NCBI GenBank assembly: GCA_949130495.1
Contig: OX422218.1
Coordinates: forward strand, 40,131,651-40,195,650
Source of the DNA: Sambucus nigra
Lineage: Eukaryota; Streptophyta; Magnoliopsida; Dipsacales; Adoxaceae
DNA: 64,000 bases
Direction of reading: 5' to 3'
Shown: positions 11,201 to 22,735 of the stretch, one piece after another
Numbering within the stretch: position 1 is the stretch's first letter
Layout of the letters: every line of letters starts with the position of its first letter
Position numbers and translations under genes: made by a program
Notes under the pieces: model-generated
Told to the model about the DNA's origin: nothing
The model's input: the letters and a program-made list of their open reading frames with translations, nothing else
Database searches by the model: none

Positions 11201-11675
11201 AGAGAGAGAAAGAGCATGGCGACAGCAATTGGAGGATGACAGTAATCAGGGGGAGATTTTGATCTCGTGAGAATGATGAGTGTGCAGTGTTATTTTGGAT
11301 GAAAGGTGCGGCTGTGATTTTGGTATTTTAGGTTTTAGAGAGAAAACAATTTGTGATAGGGGGAAAGACTTGCGTGGGCCTAAAATTTTTGGAGGAAAAA
11401 AACGTCACACATGTTAGAGTTAGCAGAATGCATTTAGAATTCTATTAAAAACGATCATAATATATATAATTATAGATGATTGTTATATTTAAAGTGTCAT
11501 ATAAATTAATTATAATAAGTATATAATGACACTTTATAAAAAAATATCATGTAATCAATATTATATAAAAAAAATATCATGTAATCAATATTATTATACT
11601 TTTAATGGCTTTTTTTATTAAACTGTCTTAAAGTCATTTTTAACAGTGTAAAAAAAACGGACTTTTCTTGTAGTG
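10923..11675 (-). mobile_element. CACTA-like transposon end (one terminus only)
   Basis: Complementing the right edge gives CACTACAAGAAAAGTCC, the CACTA/En-Spm terminal motif, with the terminus at 11675. The inside resembles a promoter and leader (CT-rich (GA)n tract at 11155-11212 followed by TA-rich sequence). I find no matching opposite terminus to the left and no transposase. The paralogue 55248-55797 lacks the terminus because it is broken at 55797. Confidence 0.5.
11155..11212. repeat. (GA)n microsatellite
   Basis: GAGA run with a few interruptions; the counterpart at 55481-55522 is shorter. Confidence 0.5.
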
Positions 11676-12424
11676 AAATAACAATCATTTTTTTTTATAA
11701 AGTCTCCGAAGCCTTGTACACTTCGGATTTATTTTTCCTTTTCTTATAATGTCATATGAATAATATATATAATCTTTTGTTATATATATTATTAAACTGT
11801 TACTTGTTTGTTGCTGAATTGTAGGAGCTAACTTGGACTGAGTATGTTACTTGTATGTATCCGATATTGGAGGTGCATGTGGTTTAACATAGATAAGGTA
11901 GAAAGATTTTGTAATGGTTATCATGTTAAATGAAATCATTCATAGTCTTGATTTAAAAAAAAAAAAAAAAGACAGAGTCGTTTCAAAAATGTGTTATAAA
12001 ATTACACAGTGTTCTTTTGAGACACTAATTACAACGTAATTTTACAACAATTCACAACTTTAAATTAACAAAAATCATAGTGTTTTTCAAGCGTAATGTT
12101 TCAAACTTGTTTTATTTTAAACTGTAGAGCTAAGTAAATGGTTTGTCGAATAATATTACAGTAATTACGTAGTCGTCATAATTACAATTTCATTTTAATT
12201 GAATAATTTTGATATTTTTTTAAACAAATCACAATGTTACATTAGCGAATCATTGCATTATTTTAGAGTAAACCACGGTGTCAGTTTAACAAATATCGTT
12301 CATATCCTAATTTTAACATAACTAATATGTTTGACTTTAATTTAAATTTTAGAGTTTATTTTAAAAAAAATCAACGATGTAATTATGATATTTGAGTTGT
12401 CTGTCATGTATTTATGATTAAAAA

Positions 12425-12427
<3 letters not shown>

Positions 12428-12487
<60 letters not shown>
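12428..12487. repeat. (TA)n microsatellite
   Basis: Pure TA run; the second locus has only about 24 bp here (63184-63207). Confidence 0.5.
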
Positions 12488-12488
<1 letters not shown>

Positions 12489-12490
<2 letters not shown>

Positions 12491-12943
12491 ACAGCGAAGT
12501 CATTAAATGTCCAAGATTGTGATGATGTGGCTAACAAGATTAAAGACAATCCACATTTTCAAAGGTTACTCAACTTTCCAAAGTTGTGACAAAAAATTAT
12601 TTTGGACCATATTATATTACTGCCACTCCACATGAAAGTGTTCACCAAAATAAATCTCGTCTCTCTTTCTTGTTTGGCAAAGCTTAAGCCTTCTCTGTGA
12701 ATCGTCCCTGTTAAATCCAAATATCTAGCATGCAAAGTTGTGTTTGTAAGCAAGCTTACATTCAACTCACTATGCTCGCAGAGGGTGCCCCTCTGCTGAT
12801 AATCAATGAGAAAATTTTATTATTTATTATATATTTATTTATGTAGATCCAGCTTTGGGAAAGTCTTTCTCGATGTTCCCATCCACAGCATCACTGGGGA
12901 GATCCGGCCCTGGAGGAATCTTTCCTGGAGATTAAAAATCATA
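12489..12943. other. Block A-specific insertion upstream of knottin gene A
   Basis: About 455 bp that interrupt the TA tract relative to the second locus. A 68-codon minus-strand ORF (12559-12765) and a GC-richer piece near 12840-12930 look unlike the neighbouring AT-rich DNA, suggesting a captured fragment. I cannot identify it, and there are no clear terminal repeats. Confidence 0.5.
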
Positions 12944-13449
12944 TATATATATGACTAACAACTCGAATACTTTAAACAAAGGTTAATTAAAAATATATGT
13001 TTTTATTCTTAAAAAACGAAAACAAACTTCAAAAACTTGTATTATTTTTTTTTTTCAACATAAAGATTTCCATTAGCCGAAAACAGACTGGGTAATTTAT
13101 GAAAATTGAAAATTTGATAAAATGAAGAATAGTGAATGGAAAATAAAAGGAAAATTATATATAAATTAGAAATTCAGAAGATAAAAAAGACAGGTTATAT
13201 AACAACAGTTTGAAATAGTTTTTGTCAAATGAAAACTGACTTAAAAAAAATCTAATATTTTTCAATAAACAGCCTAACGTTTAATGAGGACACATGAGAG
13301 AATTGTACTTGTTATATTATAATAAAAAGGTTAAACAAATCAATTATTCACAATGGGTTTTTTTCAACTTTACAAACTGTTTTAGCTATTACAAAGTATA
13401 TTTAATGTTTTAGCCTTGGTTGGGTAAGTTTATGTTTCACAGTATCCTC

Positions 13450-13457
13450 TATAAATA
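13450..13457 (+). promoter_or_regulatory. TATA box of knottin gene A
   Basis: TATAAATA, 53 bp upstream of the first base before the ATG, in a stretch conserved with the second gene. Transcription should start around 13480. A CACATG hexamer lies at 13291-13296, 220 bp before the ATG, where the other gene has CACGTG. Confidence 0.5.
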
Positions 13458-13510
13458 CGACATGAGGGAGAGCGTGTAGGATACAACAAACACTCAAATA
13501 AAAGAAAGAT

Positions 13511-13975
13511 ATGGAAATGAAGAAGGTTTTTTTCATGACAATGTTGGTAGCTGTGGTGTTTGTGGCAAACATTGGCACGTCCACTGCCAATTCAGTTGTC
13601 AACAACCGTAAGATGATGGACTCCGACATTCTGCTCAGTGTTTATAGTTCCCTTGGTCAATGCTGGGGTAAAGGATGCGCTCCTTGGAGCCCCTGCCAAT
13701 CCGGTTGCACTTGCGTGGGAGCGGCTGGTGTGTTGGGTGCCTGTGTGGGTCCGTTAGATGGACCGGGCAACAAAATTATCTCCACCACTGATAATTCTGT
13801 TGCTAACAACCATAAATTGTTAGACACCGCCATTCTCCCCAACGTTGATAGTTCCCTTGGTCAATGCATTGGTAAATTTTGCGCACCTTGGAGCCCTTGC
13901 CAAAGCGGTTGTGTTTGCGTCGGACCTGTTGGTTTTGGTGCATGTGTGGGTCCGTCAGTTGGAATGAGAAACTAG
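13511..13975 (+). CDS. Secreted tandem-knottin (albumin-1/PA1b-like) cysteine-rich peptide precursor
   Basis: Single-exon 154-residue ORF. Residues 1-26 form a signal peptide (KK, then a hydrophobic core, ending near STA), so the product should enter the secretory pathway. Two tandem units follow, each a propeptide-like stretch (NSV-x-NN-x-K ... SSLGQ) and a six-cysteine domain. Domain 1 has Cys 51, 56, 62, 66, 68 and 78 (C-x4-C-x5-C-x3-C-x1-C-x9-C). Domain 2 has Cys 119, 124, 130, 134, 136 and 145, with a final loop of 8. Both share CAPWSPCQSGC. The lone residue between Cys4 and Cys5 and the overall order fit an inhibitor cystine knot. The C-A-P-W-S-P-C motif and long last loop resemble legume albumin-1 (PA1b/leginsulin); loops 2-4 also resemble squash trypsin inhibitors. 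Inferred role: defence or signalling peptide, target unknown. The ATG is the first after the TATA box, 54 bp downstream of it; stop is TAG. Unusual features are two knottins in one precursor and an N-terminal propeptide before each. Confidence 0.5.
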   Translation: MEMKKVFFMTMLVAVVFVANIGTSTANSVVNNRKMMDSDILLSVYSSLGQCWGKGCAPWSPCQSGCTCVGAAGVLGACVGPLDGPGNKIISTTDNSVANNHKLLDTAILPNVDSSLGQCIGKFCAPWSPCQSGCVCVGPVGFGACVGPSVGMRN

Positions 13976-14696
13976 CTTTCCAGTTACATCTACATATACA
14001 TATATATTATGTATATGTGTGTGTGGGATTGTATGAAATAAGCTCAACCTAGTGTTCAACGGGCATCTACATCCATGTATGTTAAGTTATTGATCAATGG
14101 AAATTATGTTCGAAAATATTGTGTTTTTAAAAAATTAAATAATATGACCAAATTAATATTTTGCCTAACATTGAGCCATTTTAAAAGTAGGATTCACACA
14201 TTAAATGTGGTGGAACCCAGTACGTACGTGTTGCCTGAAGCAAGACGAGTGACATGATATTCATTTGTTAAAAAAGGAATACTCATTAATAAGAAATTTA
14301 GATTTAAAGTGACCAATATTAGGAATTTGATTTAACTTTCTGAGACGAATTTTCTGAATTGTCGCTTAATAAGATATTGCTTTTCAAAAACGTCCCTAAA
14401 GGTCATTATTGTTCACCATAGTCGTGGCTATTCATGAAAAGCATCTTTAAAGTGAATGTTAAGAAAAATGATGTGCATATATATATACATGTCATTTTTA
14501 CAACTGAGAAGTCATTTTTTTTATAAAGTCTCTAAAGGCTTGTACACTATGGATTTTTTTTTCTTTGTCTAATTCTGTCATATGAATAATATATGTAATC
14601 TTTTGTTAGATAAATAGTATATATTGTGCCAGAGATAAGACCATGAAAGTGAACTGGTTTGTGGAAAAATGTGAACTTTAAAATCAAATGTTAAAT
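13976..14696. other. Downstream region of knottin gene A
   Basis: No ORF worth calling. Contains the likely polyadenylation region and, at 14525-14680, a copy of the short repeat also at 11690 and 47400. Confidence 0.5.
14031..14042 (+). terminator. Possible polyadenylation signal of knottin gene A
   Basis: A TG-rich stretch (about 14009-14030) is followed by GAAATAAG, resembling a plant far-upstream element plus an AATAAA-like near-upstream element about 60 bp after the stop codon. Weak consensus. Confidence 0.5.
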
Positions 14697-15540
14697 CCAT
14701 TTATTTGCCAGACATCATCTGGCATCACAACCACTTCAGTTATCCACAAACTCTTGCGATCTTTATTCAAATATTTCTGCCAACTATCCCAATTTTTTTA
14801 TACAAATGATTAGCCGTTTCAACCCACTCTTGTGATCTTTCGGGATTACCATGGGTATTCAATTTTACACGGAATTCACATGGGTATCCACGTTGGTATT
14901 TCCATATTTTAACAGGAAGCAATTATCATTGTTCTTATATATTTGCAAATTTTTACGGATACAAAACTGAGTTGGGCAGTTTTAAATGGTCAACTGGGTC
15001 TTGCAGATGAGTGTTCTTTTGTACTTCTTTAACCACAACATTAGAATAAGAGAATCACTCCACACTTAAGCACATGTAAAAAGCTACCAAGAGTCCCAGT
15101 TTTTTCCTCTAAAATCACTCAATTATAACTGTTCTTAAATTTTTTAGAATTTTGCGGGATATAAAACTGAATTGCGCTGCTGACCGAGAACTGCATGAAG
15201 TTTAAAATAGTCTATTGGGTATTGCAGATTGCTATTCTTTTGAACTTCTTCAACAACAACATTAGAATAAGAGAATCACTTGCTACTTACTATCATAGAA
15301 AGTAACTTCTTAATCGGGTTGTGTGGCATTTTCATTGTGTATTGTTCGTATTCGCTAAGAAAAAAAGATCTTCCATCAGATCAAGTTGTGTTGTCTCACT
15401 TTGATTTTATAGTGTTCGTGATTGGTAAACAAATAAGATTTAGTTTCATGCCGCGCTTTCAATCGATTTTGTGTATGTGTGGTAAGAAAATAAGATTTCA
15501 TGTCACATTAGATAAAACATAATTATCGCGGGGAGTAAAT
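14697..15540. repeat. R repeat, copy 2
   Basis: Non-coding block related to 17170-17935, 56700-57240 and, in part, to 115-300 and 49235-49420. Landmarks are CATGGGTATTCAATTT, GGAAGCAATTATC and GAATAAGAGAATCACT. No recognisable protein. Confidence 0.5.
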
Positions 15541-15599
15541 AAAAAGCATCCAAAAAATTCAACTTGAGTCCATTACAAGATGTTTTTTTAATATAATTT

Positions 15600-16126
15600 T
15601 ACAAATAACGCTAAAAAGATGTTATTAACTTTATACAAATGATTATATGTTTTTTTAAATAACGCCAAAAAGATTTTTTTTGATATATAAATTGTTTTAT
15701 GTATAACATACAGGTTTTATCGTTATTTAAAATAAATGTTTAAAAAGTTAATAACATTATTATTCATAAAAAATACTTTATTTTCATTTTTTTCGGTTTT
15801 TTTTCCATTGAACAAAATAAAAACGTTTTCTTTTACAATAATATTTTGTTATATATATAAGTATAAATAACTAATAAAAAAAGAGATTTTTTTTTCAAAA
15901 TCTATAAATGAACATTAAAAAACCGTTCTTTTTAGTTTTATAACCTTTTTTTAAAATATAAAAACAACTTTAAAAAAATTTACTTGGATGAAAAAGGGAA
16001 CTTTATTTTTATATACAAACAGTTTTTTAATGCAAAGAGTTTATTCGTATGATTTTTTGATACATACATGTGTATAGTGAGTTGGACACATTAATAAGAG
16101 AGAGAGTATAGTTAGTTAGACACATT

Positions 16127-16176
<50 letters not shown>

Positions 16177-16256
16177 TTTTTGTTAAATGACACTTGGATT
16201 TCAACGATTGAGAGACATCAAAAGATGATGTCTTTGACAACATCAAAATTTTTTCC
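15600..16256. mobile_element. Fold-back Mutator-like element, right half only
   Basis: Matches the right arm of the elements at 516-2269 and 49635-51415 from the middle outward. It ends at 16256 followed by CCATAACAC (16257-16265), the same 9 bp as at the other two copies. The left arm is deleted. Contains a (GA)n tract at 16131-16173. Confidence 0.5.
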
Positions 16257-16265
16257 CCATAACAC

Positions 16266-17050
16266 CTGTTGGTCTATTCACAATTTAGTAGGTGCCGACA
16301 CCAAATTTTCTTTGTTCAAAGTAATGGACTTCCAATTAGCATGGTACATATGATAACACCAATTAAAAATATTTAATAAATATTTTTTTAATAGTAAATG
16401 CAGTTACATACTCATCATATTATAATGTGTCAGTTTGATGGAATATTTTTTTAAACAAATCAGACTAGTAGTTTGGACTCGCGTAAACAAAAAATACGGT
16501 GTCATTTTAAACAAAAAATCACAATATCATGTTAACACAATATTATAAAGTTGATAAATTGTTCGGATTCCTTTACTTTTTAATATGTTGTAAAAAATTT
16601 AAAAAGATTACGATGGAGTAAGCATGTGTCAAGTATGTCCTAAATTTTTTCCAAGAGTCAAATGAATTTTTTTTTTTTGCATCTAATAGTTACAACTAGG
16701 AATTAGGTTATAAATATTCAGCATATGTGTAAATGGGACCAATGAGAAAATGAATTGGATTAAAAAAAATTAATTTTCAATGTTTCCCATAAAAAACAGG
16801 GTGTATTATTTTTCATTACAAAAACAATTAAATTTAAAGGCGCGTATGAGAGAATTTTTTATTTTTTTAATTTACAACAAGACAAATTCAAAACATTATT
16901 TTTCTATCAACAATATGGTACGTGTGGATACCCACGTGACTTTCTTCAAGCAACCTAGTGGAATATCAATAAGCTTGGTACAAATGATAACACTATAATA
17001 TGGGAGAAGACCTTTCACGTGGCATAATAATGTTGTGTCTTTTTTCAAAA

Positions 17051-17122
<72 letters not shown>

Positions 17123-17169
17123 GAACTTGAACAAAAGATTATATATTGCAACATGTAAGGCCATGATAT
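16266..17169. repeat. Satellite-related non-coding sequence with (TA)n
   Basis: 16266-16660 matches 2279-2673. 16660-17000 then matches the part of the 1.21-kb tandem repeat seen at 38330-38480 and 44480-44640. 17056-17119 is a pure (TA)n tract. No gene. Confidence 0.5.
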
Positions 17170-17935
17170 CCACAAAATCTTCTCATCTTTCGGGATTCAC
17201 ATGGGTATCCACATGGGTAGTTCAATATTTTAAGTGGAAGCAATTATCGTTGATATTAGATATTGTTCCTAAATATTTGCAATTTTTTGCTGATACAAAA
17301 ATGAGTTGCGCAGTTATAAATGGTCTACTGGGTCTTGCAGATGAGTGTTCTTTTCTACTTCTTTAAGCACAACATTGGAATAAGAGAATCACTCCACATT
17401 TAAGCACATGTGAAAAGCTACCAAGAGTCCCAGTTTTTTCCTCTCAAGTCACTTTTAACTACTCTTAAATTTTTGCAAATTTTGCGAGATATAAAACTGA
17501 GTTGCGATGCGGACCGGAGAACTGCGTGAAGTTTAAAATAGCCTCTGGGGTCTTGCAGATTGCTATTCGTTTGAACTTCTTTAACCATAGCAATAGAAGA
17601 AGAGAATCACTTGCTTCATACGTTCTTAGTAAATAAGTTCTTAGTCGGGTTGTGTCGCATTTTCATTGTGTATTGTTCGTATTTGGTAACAACAAAAATA
17701 TCTTTAGTCGGATCAAGTAGTGTTGTGTCACTTTGATTTGATAGTGCTCGTGATTGGGAACCAAATAAGATTTAGTTTCATGTCGCGCTTTCATTCGATT
17801 TTGTTCATGTGTGGTAAAAAAAAATGAGATTTCATGTCACGCTCGCAAAAAAATAATTATCGCGGGATGTAAATAAAAAGAATGCAAAAAATTCAACTCG
17901 CGGTGATTCTATGGCGTATTTTTTTAATATTATTT
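17170..17935. repeat. R repeat, copy 3
   Basis: Related to 14697-15540. A 79-codon ORF (17127-17366) is open by chance; it is not conserved as protein in the other copies. Confidence 0.5.
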
Positions 17936-18290
17936 ACTTCTTATAAATTAGGTTTCGTAAATTTAAATTATAGGGTGAAAGTGTTATATATATTATGTCT
18001 TATAAACACTTCTAAGTTTAATTTTAATGCACATTCTTATGTGTGTAAATGTTTATAAATGGTGAATGGCTATTCTATTATGCACGTGGTTGCAACTTTT
18101 TACTCCTTCACATTTTTCCTCATTCTATTCGGTCAGACCTTTAGCCATCGGGCCAAGGCAAAATAGGGTGTTCAAAGTATCATTATAAGAAATGACGGTG
18201 TCCTTTTCACAGTTATTATAATATTAGGTTATGATCGCCTTTATTTTACAAAGGAGAAAAATTATTAATATCAAAATCGGAGAAAAAGCC
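17936..18290. other. Unremarkable AT-rich spacer
   Basis: No ORF, repeat terminus or RNA gene recognised. Confidence 0.5.
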
Positions 18291-19938
18291 TCTCCTAGTG
18301 GCTCTTACAAGCGGTAAAGAAAAATAAATAACACTAAAATTTACAAGATCTTGTACGAGAAAAAGAAGACCTTAAATTATATTTAAGTGCCAATTTCTCC
18401 TCATGAGTTAAGGTCGAAAACTCCACTAAATAATTCTTGATTCTTTTCTTTTGAGAGTTATAGTCCACCAAGTCATCTTCAGTGTTGCCTAGGATATCGA
18501 ATGAATTGCTATCTTGTGTTTGAAAATGTATGTTTCTGCCTTTTTTAATAATTGAATCTTTAATAAAAGCCCTAGCTCTGGCTGAATTAGGACTCAGGCT
18601 TAATTAGGACTCATTCCTAAATCAAATTTGGGGAGCTCGACTTATAAATTCAATCCATGACTGATTAAATTTGATATATCCTCTAGAGCTGGCATTTCAT
18701 CTTCAGAAATTGAATTATTATTCTCACTATTGACACTATCACAATAATCTACTATTTTAGATGCCAATATAATTGATGATACCACGTCCACTATACGATT
18801 CGGTATCACTATTTTCCACACGCTACCTGATTTAGAGTTTATGCCATGTGCATTAGTTATGGTATCATACTGAACAAGGCTTGTTTCAACCGGATTCTTG
18901 GGGGTATGCTCCATATTATTTGGTAAATCTTTAGAAGTCAAATTGTGTGAGCCACATGTGGAGTTGAGGTGTAATTTAATCTAGCTAACTGTACGTGATT
19001 TTCCTGCTGAACAGGTGGATCCAAATTTTTTCCATTATTCACCACGTGTACAGTTGGAGCTTCTTAACTTAAGGATATATAGGCACCTGCATCATTAGCC
19101 CTAGCAACCAAAAATTCTCTCAGGTAGAGATATGTTTGCCTACAAACTCTTTTTCCATCTCATTATTCAAGTGAGTTCCATTTTTTTCGAAAAAATGAAA
19201 ATGTTTTTCCGTACCTTGGTTAGAAATTCTTTGAGGTTTCCCTGATCCATGATGGGATTTATGCTTGACATTTTTACAATTTCAAATTGCGTGTCCAACA
19301 CTTCCACCATAATCACAAAAAGGTGGGGTATCCACAAAGGAAACTTTTATTGGAATTTTCTCATTTTCAACTTCAACCACCACAACAGTAGGAAGATTGA
19401 AAGAAAAATCAACTTCAATAAGAACCCTAACATATAAACCATACTTTTGGTTAATTGTAGATGAGTCGTTTCGAATGGGGATCGCAATGCTGCGAGCCAT
19501 TTCCAATAATAATCTCTGGTGCCAAAAAACTCCAGGTAAATCCAAAAATCGAACCCAAACATGGACATATGAGGAAACAAAAGATGAGGGGTTAAAGTTT
19601 GGACACCTATGAATAATTTTGAAAAAACAAATTTCTAATTTTAAGGGGCCAGGCACCCTTGTCCTTGAAAGATCTTCTTGAGAATCAATGTAAATAGTAT
19701 AATATCCTTTACCTTTGGGAGTAAGCTTCAATGGATTTTGTGGCAGCCCTGTTTTTTAGGTAATTTTCTTCAACTCCTCTGTAGTAGGAACATGCTTGCC
19801 CTTCTCTAAAATCAACCTTCCCAACAATCTAGATTTAAAAGATCGAAGTGACTCTGTGTAAACATTTTCTGAGATCTTAATAACAGGAGTGTCATGATAA
19901 TAGTCGGGATGAGGTATATCGTGAAAGTAAGAAGACAT
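18291..19938 (-). pseudogene. LINE-type ORF1 (DUF4283 plus zinc knuckle), minus strand, copy C
   Basis: Paralogue of 4681-6306 with more of the DUF4283 core intact: YVHVWVRFLDLPGVFWHQRL then LLLEMARSIAIPIRND. The knuckle reads CDYGGSVGHAI and is followed by a stop where copy A reads SNCK, so it is broken differently. Both copies share the Cys-to-Gly change. It starts 3 bp from the opposite-strand fragment at 19941, the same head-to-head arrangement as in block A. Confidence 0.5.
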
Positions 19939-19940
19939 CT

Positions 19941-22735
19941 GTGAGGTTCCATGCGCGCCCGAGGGAGCAAGGCAATAGATGGATTCGCGTGATGGGTCTT
20001 CCCCTGCACCTAGGGGGGGAAGAAGTTTTTAAAGATGTTGGTGATAATTGTGGAGGCTTTGCAAGAGTGGACCATGCTATCTTAATAGGGGAGGACTTGC
20101 GCTGGGCTAGAATCCTCGTACATGGGATGGAGCTCCTCCCAAACAAAATAACCATCGCTAGTGGGGGCTGGGTGTTTGTTTTAACCATCTGTGAGGACGT
20201 TCAGTTATGTATAAGTGGAGTTATAGCAACTCAAATAGAGGAATGCACTTTGTTACCCTTCAAGGTTCCTGATGCAGATGGGCAACTTCAGGCGACATAC
20301 AATTCTAGAAAAGAGGTGAACTGTGTCGCCGTGGAGGTGCCGAAGCAGGCGACGACCTACGTAGCGGGTTGTGGTAAATGTGATGGAGGCAGGGAATTCG
20401 CACCTGGGCATGCTAAGATGTATACTACAGAGATTACGACTACGGCTTCGATAGCAACGCTCAAAACAGGAATAGGAGGGGAACTCATCGGAGGCATCTT
20501 GGAGGAGAAACAAAAGGTCGTCAGCGAGGGAATACTACAGACCAGTAAACTGGAGTTAGGGGTAGGGAATGCGAAGCTTGTGCCGATTACGGCGTCAGCT
20601 GGATGGAAAGCCGACGATAGTAGCATCCCCGCACAGGGATGGGTCTGAGACACTGTTGCCCGATGGCGACGACTCAGCATGGAATAAAGCGGACAACCCC
20701 AGTGCAAACGCTACACGCGTATGCAGGCCAGACTTGGAGTTGGGTCCAACAAAAATTGATCAGCGTGTAGGGTGTAAAGTATTTAATATAGTGAAAGACA
20801 CTACAAAAGGGATAGAACCGGGTGTGAGTGGAACATTTATCAATTGTATAGAATGGACAAAAAAGGATGGAAGGGCACAGTGCCACATTGACAACGCATG
20901 TGTGGAAAAAAAATAGTTTATTTAAGGACAAATGGTGGATTTCTGTAAAGGGTAATAAAGATATCAATAATCAGTCTCTAGATGGTGGGGTAGAATTATT
21001 AAATAGCAACAGTAGGGTATCTGTCTCTACTCACATGCCACTTTCGGCATATGCGGAATTGGAAAATGAGTGTGTGGGGGTTATTCCTGAAAGGGATGTA
21101 CAAGTGGAAAATTATTTTGTGAGTGGCGGATCTCGGGGGATCCAAACTAGGAAGAAATTATTTATTTCAGCCAGGCAAAGGGTTAAACAAGTGGCAGTTA
21201 ATGGGAGGATCCCTATTTCAGGTTTCAAGACTACGCACGCTGTCAATATGGGTGGATCTATCAACTCAGACAAAGGGACAATGTGTGAGGAATATAAGGA
21301 ATGTTGTTCTAATAAACATGGTGGTTTATTATACAATTTGTGCAGCAATAGCGTGGGAACCATACCAAATTCAAAGAAAAAATATCATGTGTCATGGGGG
21401 CATTATGATGGAGGCAATAAAATCAGAGAGGGGATGTTTTCGTCTGAAAAGAGGGTTAAATTAGTAAATATTAATCTGAGGGGGGAGAAAATAAGGAAGG
21501 AGGGGAGTTAAGGAAAAAGCATGGGTCAGAGGTGTTCATGGAAAAAAATAAAGGGAAGAATGACGTTTATCTCGGATCATCCTTGTTAAATCTAAAAAAT
21601 ATTAAGGCGTTTAGTAGTGTGGGAAAAAAAGGAATAAAAGGCGAGGCAGTGGGGAAATGTACTGAGGGGAAAAAAGCGATGGTGGTGGCTAGCGAAATGT
21701 CGACGGGGGATTGTAAAAAAGAGGATGCGTCTTTTTAGGAACTAAACGATTCGAGACTATGGGTAGAGTTAAAGATTCCAAACCAGGAAGAAATTATTAA
21801 TACTAATGAGGAAGAAGGCTGGGACAAAGATCCGATGGGATGGAGGGAGGACTTATTAGGATCTTTTAGCATCGACGCAGGAATTGTTTTTAAGGGGTGC
21901 GAGATGGAGGGGGCCTTCCTTTCTGTGTGGGAGGCGACTTCAATGTGGTGCGATTCGGAACGGAAAGAAGCAACGATGGTATAATTGATCGATATATGAG
22001 AGATTTCTCTGATTTCATTAACGGGATGGAGCTAATGGACTTAACCCTAGAAGGGGGTTTGTTTACCTGCTCGAGCCTCAGGGATCTGCCATCTTTAACT
22101 CGACTAGACAGATTTCTTATATCTCTGGGTTAGGAGAAGCATTTTCCAGGTGTAATCCAGTCTTGTTTACCTATGTTGACGTCGGATCATTGTCCTATTC
22201 TTATTGAATGTGGGTGATTGAGGGAAGGGAGGATTCCATTAAGATTTGAGAATATGTGGCTCAAGGAACCGAATTTTGAGGATAGAGTTAGAGATGTGTG
22301 GCTTGGGTATGAGGTGGAAGGGAATGCTAGTTTCAGATTGGCTGTAAAGCTAAGTTTTCTCAAAGAAGATTTAAGGAAGTGGAACAGAGAAGTGTTAGGT
22401 AACATTTAGGTGGTCATAACAAGTTTGATGAAGGAGATAAGAAGTCTTGATGAGAAAGAAGAGACATACGGGCTATCGGAAGAGGAGAGGAGAGTTAGAG
22501 AGACTAAAAAGGGGGAGTTAGGGAAGAGGTTAATTCAGGAAGAAATCAGTTGGCGACAAAAACCCAGGGCTCTATGGTTGAGGGAAGGAGAATCGAATAC
22601 TAAGTTCTTTCACAAAGCTGCAAATGCCCACCGACGCGGGAACTTTATAGGCAAAATTGAAGTGGGAAGAGAGGTGTTCGAAGAGGCGAGGGAGGTGAGG
22701 GGTCCAAGTGGGGGGAGGGGTGTTCGAAGAGACAC
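19941..22735 (+). pseudogene. LINE fragment, longest copy (C): ORF1 and partial endonuclease
   Basis: ORF1 opens at 19941 (RWIRVMGLPLHLGGEEVF) and stays open for about 235 codons. It then continues in other frames to 21511 and 21738. Next comes an endonuclease-region piece: GGDFNVVRFGTERSNDGII near 21912, TSDHCPI near 22178, GYEVEGNASFRLA near 22310, and SWRQKPRALWLREGESNTKF up to 22610. It ends around IGKIEVGREVF without any reverse transcriptase. The start of the endonuclease domain is missing, so ORF1 runs straight into GGDFN. The copies at 2674 and 51820 are shorter versions with the same right end, so block duplication and not fresh retroposition explains them. Confidence 0.5.

Larger units (their letters stand above)
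11676..13449. other. Upstream region of knottin gene A
   Basis: No gene. 11690-11830 is a short repeat also seen near 14520-14640 and 47400-47560. Homology with the second knottin locus starts at about 11897 (matching 62647). 11985-12425 is the 430-bp repeat, 12428-12487 is a (TA)n tract, and 12489-12943 is an insertion absent from the second locus. From 12944 to the TATA box the two loci match with scattered differences. Confidence 0.5.

Noticed and set aside
13511..13975. Reading the peptide as a cyclotide
   Set aside because: Cyclotide loop lengths (x3, x4, x4-7, x1, x4-5) and the Asn-Gly-Leu-Pro processing context do not match; the last loop of 8-9 residues fits albumin-1-like knottins better.
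17127..17366. 79-codon ORF in an R repeat
   Set aside because: The frame is broken in the other R copies, so there is no sign of protein-level conservation.
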